Positions 39,601 to 51,600 of a stretch of DNA of 64,000 bases are shown here, in pieces. Below the pieces are notes generated by a model. It ran no database searches. It had not been told where the DNA came from and was given only the letters and a program-made list of their open reading frames with translations. Both the position numbers and the translations under genes were made by a program. The stretch's first letter is position 1. Every line of letters starts with the position of its first letter. This DNA is from Gavia stellata (lineage: Eukaryota; Chordata; Aves; Gaviiformes; Gaviidae), in contig NC_082604.1 in the NCBI RefSeq assembly GCF_030936135.1, positions 7,013,001-7,077,000 of the forward strand. The letters run 5' to 3'.

Positions 39601-42600
39601 CTAACTTAGCTGCAGTGCACCACAGACACAGGTTCTGTGTTGCGTTGGAACTCAAAAGTGTTGTGGGACAAACGCCTTCAACATTGCACTTCCAATGACC
39701 CACTGGAATTAGATCAGTTCCCCAAAACATCAAACATACCCTTCTGGCAAAGAGGCTGAGATATTCAGGGGAAAATGAGGATAGCAAATAATGCCTTATT
39801 ATTGAAGCAATTAGTTAAATAATGAGTCTTAAGAGCTTATGGATGATCTAAAGCAACAATTTTACAAAGCTGAAACTGGCATGAAACTCATCAAATCATA
39901 CCATTTTGACAGATGGACATTTAAAAACACTTCCAAGTTCAAAGCACGTAAGAAAAGTTATGCTGCTAGAGGAGTTTAAAATACTAATCAACTCTGAACA
40001 ACTTCAGTTAGGACTTCATCAAATAACACTGTAAGAAGTAGAAGAAAACACGACTTTTGGTTTGCATTTTTCCTATTCTTTGCCCCCTGCTTTACGAAAG
40101 CCTGGCAAACTCTACATTTCTTTGTGCTGTGACAGAACACCTAACCTAAAAGGGATCAAATTTTAAACTGTTATTTATTAACCTAGTTATAAAGAAAGAT
40201 GCAAATTCAGTCACTAATATGCAAAAAAAAAATCCCCTACGCATTTTGATACTGATACGAAGCTCACTGGAAGAGTGAGGGATCTAGAATATAAGACCAA
40301 TGAGTAGAGATTGAGCTGGGCTTGCCTGTTCCAATGAAGAAGAGGCTAAGGGATGATCCAGGAGCTTCCCTCAACTCTGGAGAGACGAGGTTGCAAAGAT
40401 GGAGTTAAATTTTCTTGGTGATGCCAGACAATAAAACTATAGGCAATGGCCCCAGATTGCAGTCTGGAAAGCTTATGCTGGATGTTAGGAAAAGTTTTTT
40501 AACAAAGTGAGTAGTGCAACATAGGAACAGTTTCCCACAGAGATTGTGCAATCTCTCTCCTTGGATGTTTTCAGGCATTATTGAGACAAGGTCACAGCTG
40601 ACCTAACCTAGAACTGGGCAACGGTTTCATTTCAAGCAAAAGGACGGAACAGAGACCTCCAGCAGTCCCTTCCAACCATCATCTCTGTGATCACATTATG
40701 CTGTATTTGAGAATACTTCATTTACTGTCTACTACTAGAGGCAGTACCTCAGCATCATCATGCTTCCTCATAACAAGTAACTCAAAATAATTCAGAGTTT
40801 AAGTTAATAAACTCATTTCATGAATGCAAATGCACATATGGCATAAGAATGGCTGATGAGGAGAGGCAGCAAGTTTAGTTTGTGTTTTATAGAATGACAT
40901 TTAAAGTGTCAAAACAACGTGAATAAGTCTCTTTATATTCTTATTCCTATTAAATAGGAAGCTGCTTTAAATTCATTTACTAAGATCGCTCCACTGTGAA
41001 CTATATAGAACTCCTTACAGCCATCATAAATGTCAAGAAACAAAATACATTTCAAAGACAAATGTATACAGGAATGATCTACTTAATTTCAGGAAAATAT
41101 TTATTTTTACTTAACATATTCTGTACAGAGATCCACTTGCAGAGTTAGGACAAATAAGCATTTTTCCAACCCATGAACACATACTGATTACAGAATTAAC
41201 TTTATTTTATGCAAGTCAGGCAACAGTTTCAGCATTATATTATGAACAATTCTCACTCAACAGCAGGTGTTCAGTTGTGTATTTTTAAATATTAGACTCC
41301 GCTTTCTCTAAGCATCTATTGTTTTGTGTATTCCACCTAACCCTGGAGAGCTTAGGAGTAATAAATTGCATATGCATATCTTGGTAAACATTTATCTGGC
41401 TGCCAGTGCTCTCAGGAGTTAAATAACTAAAAGCAAAATCAACCACACAAATCACAAAAACAGAAATAAATGAAACAAAGTCCTAACATCAGACCAAGAT
41501 GTAATCAACCCTGACCGTGAGTGTTCAAAAATGGTATTTGAGAATAAGTGGTAACACCAGACTAACAGGAAAGAAGCTTCCATAGTAGCCATAGAGAAGG
41601 GATTTACCGTGCTCACTCCACCCAAGCCCAAGAATAAGGGCAAAGCTCTCCATTTAGTAATCTTGCCATTTCTGTTAAGTGGCTATTGGAAAATAAGTGA
41701 GCTGGGGGCGCGTGGAGGAAAGGAAGCTTTACATTGTGCCATTAACCTATCTGAAAAGATAAACCCACCCTGTGAAGTTGCAGTTGGCTTGGAGGACATG
41801 TGGGAATGAGGAAGAGAGAAAAATCCATGAAAAGGACAGAACTATACTGGACTAAGTAGTTCTTTTGTCAACTTAAGCTGTTTAGAGAGACTGTATAAAG
41901 CATACCACGGAAAAAACAGTTTGTCAGCACTACGTTGTCTTCTATCCTGCAGGAAGCCTTCACACTAAGCCACAATGTCTGCACAAGTTAGTCAAAAATA
42001 GCTGTACCTTAAAGTCCAAACTTATCCTCACTGATTAGTCATTGTCTTCTTCTACAGTAATCTCCAACACCTACCTTTTGCAATTCTCTTGTAATAAAAA
42101 CACTGCAGTAATACTGATGTGCCTGACCTCTCCGCAGATAAATCGTCTCAAAAGTCAAACAGTAATTTTTTTTTTACTTTATTGACTCCAGCTTAGCCAA
42201 ACTTCCCAATAACCTCCCTTCCCCCAATCCCTCTCTCTCCTGCTGTAGTTAAAGATTTTGCCAAGAACAGCATATTTCTTCAGAAACAAGAAGATTCCCA
42301 CCCAAAAGATACCACAGAAATCTAAAATTGTCTATTATACTGCTATTCAGTCTGCAGACATCCTCCCCATCTAGACCTACAAAGAAAATTTTAGCGTTCT
42401 TGGAATGCTTAAAAACAAGAGGAGGGGAGAATCTCAGAAGTCAGATGCTACTATTGCAGCCAAATTAGTTTTCACTAAGGAGAAAAAAAAAAAATCAAAA
42501 TCCCACATACAGCATATCAGAAACTATCATAAAGAAAACATCAAGTAAAACAAGGGAAGAGGAAGAGAAAGAAAGGGAAAAGGTGGCCTGTGTTTTCAAC

Positions 42601-45600
42601 TCAGGAACAAGTGAATTCTCTTGTCAAGCCAAGTCTTCAAAACACTACAATATTCCAAAGTGCATCCCTCTCCTTAAAGCTTGTTAAGACTCCTCCTCAG
42701 CCAAGTATGCTCCTAACTCTGAAGTATCTGCCATTCTTTTCATAGATCTCACGTTTCCATCATCTAAACATCCTTTGAAAGGCCCCAGGCAAAAGCAATC
42801 CAGAAGACTAAAGGAAAGCTTGCTTTACACCTTAGTTCCTGAACCTCTGCATATGCCTTAAGATCACAGGCAGCATATTTGGTTCTGCTCTGTAATGAGA
42901 ATACTCACTCCAATCAGCTTCCATGATTGTCAAAGCAATGTGAAGTCTTCAGCCAGTAGAATTTGAGCAGTTTAATACAGACAAAACCAGCAAGAACTAT
43001 GAAGACTGTAGTTTGAACTGAGAACACAGAAATTTTTTTTTTTTTTTAAAAAGTTCTAACGTTGCATTTAAAAGATACACCTCTAGTTGTATCTGGGCCA
43101 GCAGAAAGTGACAGCAGCATATTGTTTGTTATTAATTGGCTCAAACTTAAAACTAAAAACTAAAAACCTCATATAAGTAATGATTATTAGCACGGGAATT
43201 TTCCTGACCATGGTTTTCATTCATTATGTCCAGATTTAGCCCAAATGGAAGGAAAACGGAAGAACACGTAGTTAGCAGACAAACAACAGTTTTCCACTTA
43301 AATACCACAGTATGTGTTTTCATGCTTACTGAAAATTGGGGGATTTACTTTTCTTGGGTTAAACACTCTTCAGTAGTCACATAATTTTTTAACCCCACAC
43401 AGACATCTTAATTAAATCCTTAAAATACCCGAAAAGACACTGGATAGCTTGCGTATCAGTAAATTGAAAAAGAGTATTTTTTTTAAGTTACCTTTCATCT
43501 ACATCCTGGAACAAACAGGTTGGTGTGTGCGTAGTTGTAAAAATTCTTTTGTCAGGAGGAATTCTAGGTGCTGAGAGAAAAATAAAAGCAGATTAACAAG
43601 TGGGGTTTTTTGCCTACATAAAATACTTCAAGCAACATGTTTCTATTAAATACTGAGTAAAGTCTAAAAGTCTGCCTAAGAGTATATAGGAAAGCAGCTT
43701 GCTAGCTCACAGCCTCTCAGCAAGGACAGAGAACAGAACGAATTATCTTTACTTTAATAAAACTAGAGATCACTGATAATAACTCATATAGTTGGCTTTC
43801 TTAGGCTGAAATTCAGTTGTGCTACACCACAAGGAAATTCCTGTAGCAGAACATAGAACAGTTCTTACTTTCAGAGAACCCAATTAGTCTTTGTGCATTC
43901 AAGGATTACCTTCATAGCCAGAATGTACTTTTTCTGCAAGCAACACGCAGCAAAGCTGGTCCTCTGCTATTTCCGGATCTTGCACTTTGATAAGGTAAGG
44001 AGTCATCCGAAACGGGTGATAGCAAATCTCATTTTCACGCTCCTTTCCCGCACTAATAATTAAAACAGAGTTAATTATTTCAACAGATTCATCTTATGCT
44101 AAACACAGTTTTAATTTATCTATTGTAATTTCCTTATGACACAAGGACTGTATGATAGCTGCTAAAATAGCATCCAAGAACTTAACTTTCCAATTTTTTT
44201 TTTTTTTTGGTAGAAGAGAACCTAATTCTGATGGCATCCTTTGCATACCAACTGCAATAAAGAATACGTTGTCCTCTCTATTGCCTGAAACAAATTACTT
44301 TAAACGGAAGTTTGATGGAAAAAGAAAAACCCACTTTCTAAAACAGATTTCGTTGATCCAATAATCTTAATCCTTGACATTATACCTTTCAGAGGAATGA
44401 GTTTATAGTTGTATTTTATGAAGACTGCTATATCCCCTCAGTTTACATAAAGACCTTCTTTTACTCAATATTTATGCCAACTTAAAAAGAACAAAGACTC
44501 AGAAGTTCTCACCTATAACAACAGTTGCTTACTCAAGAATCCAAAGCATAGTAATGAAAATAACAACCATTTAGACAGTGACCAAAAAAATTAAAATATT
44601 TCAGTTATAGTAAGTTTGTAACAACACAGCTTTATAAAACTAAAGCTTTTGGAACCAACGTTAGTTGGACAAAAAAAAGTCTACAATAACATCAGCAATA
44701 TCTTTACACTACATCCAATCCAACGCTCTGGAGTGGTGCATTATCTTTACTTTGTTTAAAGTTTACTTGTACCTTAATGATAAGTATTTATTTACTCCAG
44801 AAGTAATTAAGTAATGAGATCCACAGTTTTTGTTTTCGGAAATGCTACCAGAGAGGCAATAAGCAACATGAAATCAAATTGCACAAGAAAGAACATGGAG
44901 TAAGTTGCTAGCGTTTCCTAAATAAAAGCAACTAAAGGGAGTGGGGGCAGGAAAAGAAGGAAGAAAAGCAAAACCAAAGGAACTGAGTCATCTAGCAACT
45001 GCAAAACAGACAAGTCAAGTTACCCTCATGCATCTTTCTCTACAGGACACTTGAGATAAATTTAAGATTAGACGTTAGTCTTCTAGAATGAAGGAGGCTC
45101 TGTAGTAGGTGCTGAACAGAACAGTTCAATTAACCTGAACTGAAGACTTTCCATAGCAGTAGGAGATACTTCAGCTTCCTTTATGGTGCAAAGGTCAATA
45201 TTCACACTGATTAACTTTTAAGATACAACTTCCTGAAATTACTTTGCAGTTTCCTCCGTAGCTTCTAGAAGTTAATCAACTAGGGGACATGCATATGTTT
45301 TACCTTATGTTCACATTATGGAAAAGTAAGAAACTTACATACCATATTATTCTTATAAAAGTCAAATACTTTTGTAATGCATGGTTTCATAATATAACAC
45401 TAAGCTTTATAATACTGTTGTCTTACCTGATGCGACAGAAAAAAGATTTCTCTTCCATGCAATCCTGGGTGGAAGACTCTAGAAATATTAAACATATTTC
45501 ATAAAAAGTTACAAATTACTACAAGATTATGATATTTAAAAAAAGAATTTTTCCTTAAATGACAAAGGCTGAATTCTTTTAAAAAGTTTACGTCCCCTGA

Positions 45601-48600
45601 AGTCTGCGTACATATTTGCTAAACAACGTACTTCATAAGCAACTAAACCTGAATACCACTCAGATTCTGAGACTGCTGTGTGAATCACAGCTGCTTGCTT
45701 GTTAAGTCTTCTGCCAAAAACATATCTAAACAGTTCTCCAGTTTGAGCTGTTTACTCTTATCAGCTTTTCCACTGTACTTTATAGAGCTGACCAAAAATG
45801 TTTGATTATCTGGGACCCTAAAATTGGACCTTCTTCCTAGAAAGGCACTCAGACAGCCAGATCATCAAATCCACTTACCACCCCTCCTCCCACCTCCACC
45901 CCACCCCCACACCAGCCAAAAAAAGAGAATTTTTCATGAAGGCTTCCTCTCACCTTTTAAGCCTATTTCCCTCCTTTTCCAGAGTAGCCACAGACTGTTT
46001 TTCAAGGCAAGCTCTGGTCTTTCAAGGACCTCATGGCACAATACTTTTGGATATTATATTCTATGGCAGCTGATACATGGGATAGTGTGCATAGTTCTAC
46101 TTACTGCATTTTTGAAATTTGAAGCTATGCACAAACATAATAAAATTACAGAAAACATTTCAGAAAAAAATGCATAATTGAGTAAGATCTGTAATTAGGA
46201 TCACATGGTCAGAAATCACCCTTGCCCTGTTTTGAGCCAGAGGTTGGACTAGAGGCTTCACAAGGTCTCTTCCTACCTGCTTTATGTATGCATTACTTAC
46301 TATACATTTATTGATAATTATTTTTTTCAGATTAAATATGGTTCACAGTCTGACTTAACTTAATAGACTTAGTATACAATGGATTGGAATTTCAAAGATT
46401 TAGAGCAGACCTTGAATTTCAAGTATTTGGTTAAAATAGTTGGCAGCTATTTCTCAGTTCTTAACAGCTGTAGCTACATTAGCGAAACAATCCTCCCACA
46501 AACCAGTATCAAGTGCCCTAAGATGTCTGATCCTTCACCATTAGCATGTCTAATGTAATTTTTCTAAGGCTAAAAGAATAGAGATATGATTACACTTGCT
46601 GAATGCACAGTGAGGTTAGCTGAAGTACATCTTTCTACACTGTAATCAAGGTGTCCAGTATTCAAATCATAGCCATTTTAAAAGGAAGAAGGCAGAATAG
46701 TATCAACCTTATATCTGAAGAAAAGAAATTTTAAAGAAAAATTGCAGTCATTTGATTGCTAGTAAAAGTGGAAAGCAAACCTACCATTTGGTATGAATAC
46801 TAACTTTCTTTTCATTCATCATTTGGACGAAAGGGGCACAAGAACCAATAAGCAATGACATTCAGAAGACTTTTAGCCAAAAGATAAGCCTTGCTGATTC
46901 ATAAGTGTGTTACACATCTAGTATTTTTCAGAGATGTTCTAATAATGCATCTGTGTTACACCCTCAAAAAGTGATGGACAAGGATGGAAGGATATTAAAA
47001 ATCAGTTCAAGTACTTGCATTTGCGTGACTGAAATAAGGTCAGAGAAATACCTGCTGTTGAGAACACTCACCAGCTCTATTGCAAATATTCCACGATGGT
47101 AATCTGTATGGGGTAGTAGAAGTATAGAACACACTGACATCCTGAGGTGCCAAGAACTCCACAAATTTGGCATTTTTAAAATAACCCCTCTTACAGCGGA
47201 GAATAGAAGCAGCTTGATCAGAGATGTACAATATTTTCCCAGTAATCAAAGAAACTGCTACAGCAAACATATCCTAAAACCAAAAATCTCAAATTATTTA
47301 GACAGTTTAAAACATTCTTCAATCCAGTATGTATTTCTTAGAAAAACTCTTAAGATATAAAAGCATTAATAAGTTCAAAATAAAAAAATCAGGAAATAGT
47401 GTTAAACCACGTCTGTTTAGGAAGCAATAAAATAAAAATCAACCTACTTATGAAGTAGACAGACAGTACACTTTTTGAGCTATGAAATACGAATAATACA
47501 CTAGCATCTTACCAGGTTACAAGCTATAAATATCATTGCCTAAAATTTTATGATGCAGAATGAATTTATGAATTAAGAATTAAAGAGCTTCCAGCTATAA
47601 ACCCGCACATTTTCCTTGTGCTTGCTACAGGCATATTTTACGTTCATGAAATTCAACTGTTTTGTGAAAGCCTGTTTACGTTAGCTTGTCCATCCACTGC
47701 AAAAATGAAGAAAGTGTTCTACACCACTTGGTAAAACAATGAGTAGACAGGTGGAAAAAAAAAAGTCCCACACAACCATACACACACTCCACTTGTATCA
47801 TTTTACTTTGTTTTTCTTCTTGACACAGAAGAGTTTCCTGCGTCATAACCTTTAGTGCTCTATCCACTAACACTATACACAAAGTTAAGAGCTGTCGTCA
47901 GAACACCAGTTTCACAAACTCAGATGCTTCAGATCAATTGAACAATGACGATGATGATATTTGGCTGAAGTTCTCAGTTGTACTCTATTGAGACTTCCTA
48001 TTATTTTACCTTGTGGGCAACCTTTACTATTCATAGATACAGCAAAACCCACCTACTTCAAGCTAGGGAACATCCCCCATCATGCCATTATTTTATTGAT
48101 TTCAGAACTTCATACATTCAGGCAGAGGCTTCAGGAAAAAACAAAATAGTGGAAGGTAGTCTAATAAGTTTAGATGCAATTCTTTTTTTGAAGACTCCAT
48201 AATACACCCTTAAAACACTGGGAATGCGGAAAACAAATAATAATAAAAAAATATCATTCAGACTATCATTTTACTGATAAAAACTCCATTGATCGCCATA
48301 GCTGTTCTTATCTAGACAAGACGACACAGTATCACTGGATCACATAGTAAGCCTATACGACTTGCAAAGACTAGACAAATACCGCAGAAGAGAACACAAC
48401 AAACAGCGATTCCAACACTTTCATCACTTTTCAGTCACACTAACACAAAGAACTCGTGAAACAGCAAATAACCCCTACTAATAAGGATAAGCTGAAATGA
48501 TTCACAGTGTGCCCTGACTAAAATTTGTAAAGAGTTACTCTCCAACTTCAGCAGATGTTCTAAAATGAAAACTAATGATGTCTCCCAGTGCATTATATCA

Positions 48601-51600
48601 CATTGGTGTTGAGATATGTCACACTATCATCTCTAAGCATGAGGTACAATTCAGAGGACCAAGGAGTTTAGACTACTTACTTCCCACCTAACTGACAGAA
48701 AAAAGCTTAGATCAAGGTGCTATTGGCAAACTCTGTGAAGGCTCAGAGTTTCTACTCTACATCCCCTGGAAGGCAAAAGCCAGCTTCTTCAGCTTACTGG
48801 CCTAGCTACCAACTCTTACCTTGTAAAAAGAAGGCATGCCTGAGAATTCCAGTTCTAGAAAACATTTTCAGTACACACTGTAGACTTGGGTCACCATACT
48901 CACCGCATTTTTCATTATGTATTCTGAGGTTATAGTCTCCACTTCTTCTACCGTGTAAGATGACACATTGAGTCCAGCAGGCTGGGATTCATTAATCATC
49001 AACAACTGGTAATATTCCTCATTGGCTACATGAGAACATTAAACAACTTATAGTCAGAATTAAAAATCTCATCAATAAACATCCAGCCTGGAAGTGGTAA
49101 ATGAACAAAACCTTTTTTGGCATAAGCACATAATGGGCAGTTGGGAAATCAAGGTACTACTCCAGATTAGTTTTTCCTTGTAGAGCTTCCTCATCAGTAA
49201 CCCAAATAAATTTACCCATCTTAATATACCCATATGTATGTGAACATATATTTTGGTCTATTTGGCAGTTCAAGTAGTATGAAATTGTAAGTTGTTTCAA
49301 ATTAATTTTTAACTCAACAAATATCAGTAAAATATCTAGCATCTAGAAAGCTGCTTTAACTCCCAAAGGAACACAAGTTAACAGAGCCAACAAATGGGAA
49401 CAATGAAAACATCTGTTTAGTGAAGTTTTCAAACATAATAAACTTAGCTTTACACAGACAACCACATTTAACTTCCTATTTTAAATGTTTAATTTTATCC
49501 AGGTTGGCATTATCTAGGTAAGTATCATAATTGATTACCTTTAACTTGTTTAATGCTTTTAAGGGCATATTTCAACGTTGTTAGGACACTAGATTTGCCT
49601 TTAATTCTCTTTTCAGAGGGAAGGTGAGCTTTCAGCTCTTGTAATGTTTTCAGCAATTCCTTTTGTGTTTTGGCTTTAGTGGACTGCTCACTACTGTAAG
49701 ATTAAAGACAAAAAAATAAAATGTCACTTGAATGCTTGAAGTGACACACCATCCTCATAAAAGCCCAAATATACTCTCACATACCTAAATTTGTACAGCT
49801 AGCCACATTAACTTTTCCAGTATTTAGTATCAACATTCAGATCTTACAATAATTCTTAAATTAGCTAGAATAATTTAAAATGAAAGATTTACCACAACCT
49901 GAAGTCTTATTATAAAATGTACCCTGTATGTGCAACAGTACATATACCCAAGCACCAGAGAACTTTTTTTTTTGCCACAGCCTCCCTCCTCCCTTTTTAG
50001 TGGTATTTTCCTTAGTTCCTTTCAAATTCAAACTCATAGAAATGTTCAAGGACTTCAAAGGAGAGAAGCAGGAGGTCCATTCAAGTCTTCACCTCCTGTT
50101 CGAGCAGGTTCTCATAAGAAAGGTCCCTGAAAAGGGAATGGCAGTGGGAGAGCATCAAATTAACAAAACAAATGGAGAAATCCTTGGAACAACCCAGTTA
50201 AGCATGACAATACATTAAATAAGATAAGGAAACTTGACTAAATATGTAGGATAAAGAATCAGAGGAGGCTGGAGAGAGAAATTGCATTTGTATTTCTCAG
50301 GTGCACATTCACAAGCGCTGTCTCAGTGTAGAAGGTCAAACTACAGAGATTATCAGTGCCAACGTGCCAGCATCAAAATTATTGCCCTCCTTTGCGGTTC
50401 CTGATATCTCTCCCCATTATTAAGAGCTGCTGACAAAATCAAAAAGGAAGAGAAAAGGAGGTAAGAGAAGGGAGGGGGAGGATGACAAAGATGGGTGGCA
50501 GGTGGATAGGAAGCAGTTAAAATGAAAAATCACCTTGTCTTTTCTCATTGGAGTAGATTTTAAAAGCTAATCAGTCACAACAATCAAAAGAATTCTAGCA
50601 CTTTTCTTAAACCTTCCTGAAAATAAATTCTTCCCCATCAAAAGGAAGGTGGTCTCTTAGCACCTGATTGTCATGGCTGGTAGTCTCTAAGAAGTCACCC
50701 TAAGAACCACTGTAGAAACAATGGTTTTAGCAACTGCACTGCCCTGTCTGAAGTGCTCAATAAAGTGGCTTCAGCTTCCAGGTAATTTTCAAGAGGATTT
50801 CTGAACATTTTTCTGGGAAGTTTGAAAAGTTCTTCATGTAGATCAATCATCTGACAGGTGTTGGGTGTACTTCACCAAAAATGCTTGGAAAGTGACAAAG
50901 CTGGCTTGTGCTAGAGAATACACATTGTTCTTGCTTACATCACAAGGTACTACGAGAAACATAGCATTCACTTAATCAGTGGTCATTTTGTACTGAGAAA
51001 TAATGGCAAGGGATAAGACAAAAGAGTATAGTACTCCCTTGGGAAACATTATGTTCATGCTGTATATCGAAATCACATCTACAACGTGGCTTGACAGTTT
51101 GGACTGATGCAATCAAACAGGGCCTTGTTAATACAAGAACCCCCTACACTAGCTGTAGGGAGGAAGAAAGGGGGGAAAGATTATGAAATAACTGAGCATA
51201 CTGCTGGTTTCGTACTCTCCGAGCATGCTTCATGAGAGTGGTCAGACTCTTTTGCAAGAAAAGAAACCTTTCCAAATTAGCCTACAGCAGCAGCAAATAC
51301 AGAAGATGGACCTCCTGGAACTCAAAAATGTTTTTCCAAAGATCAGTAGCATCAGGCACAGTAGCCAACCACAGGGGAGGCTTGACTTGCAGAGGACAGA
51401 CCAAACAAGTTCTAGAAAGATAGGAGCTTTCCATTTTGCTTTATTCAGACAGTGAATTGGAAAGATACCTACAGATATTAAATTAAGCAGTTGGTTGGTG
51501 CCGATATTGAATCCAAAGCCCAGCAGTCTTTGAATCGAAGACTAAACATATAGCTTATCAGCTTATTTTCTCTTTAAAGATCACTCTCTAGATATCCTCA

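Larger units (their letters stand above)
37886..43491 (-). other. PER2: PER2 intron between coding exons 8 and 9 (5.6 kb)
   Basis: This is the largest intron between coding exons. It contains the solo LTR (38225-39035) and an old CR1 fragment (40274-40693). The remainder is AT-rich and featureless to reading, with a T run at about 43034-43047. Confidence 0.75.

Noticed and set aside
51225-51455. 76-codon + strand frame with glutamine run in a PER2 intron
   Set aside because: No splice or promoter support and on the strand opposite PER2; likely chance.
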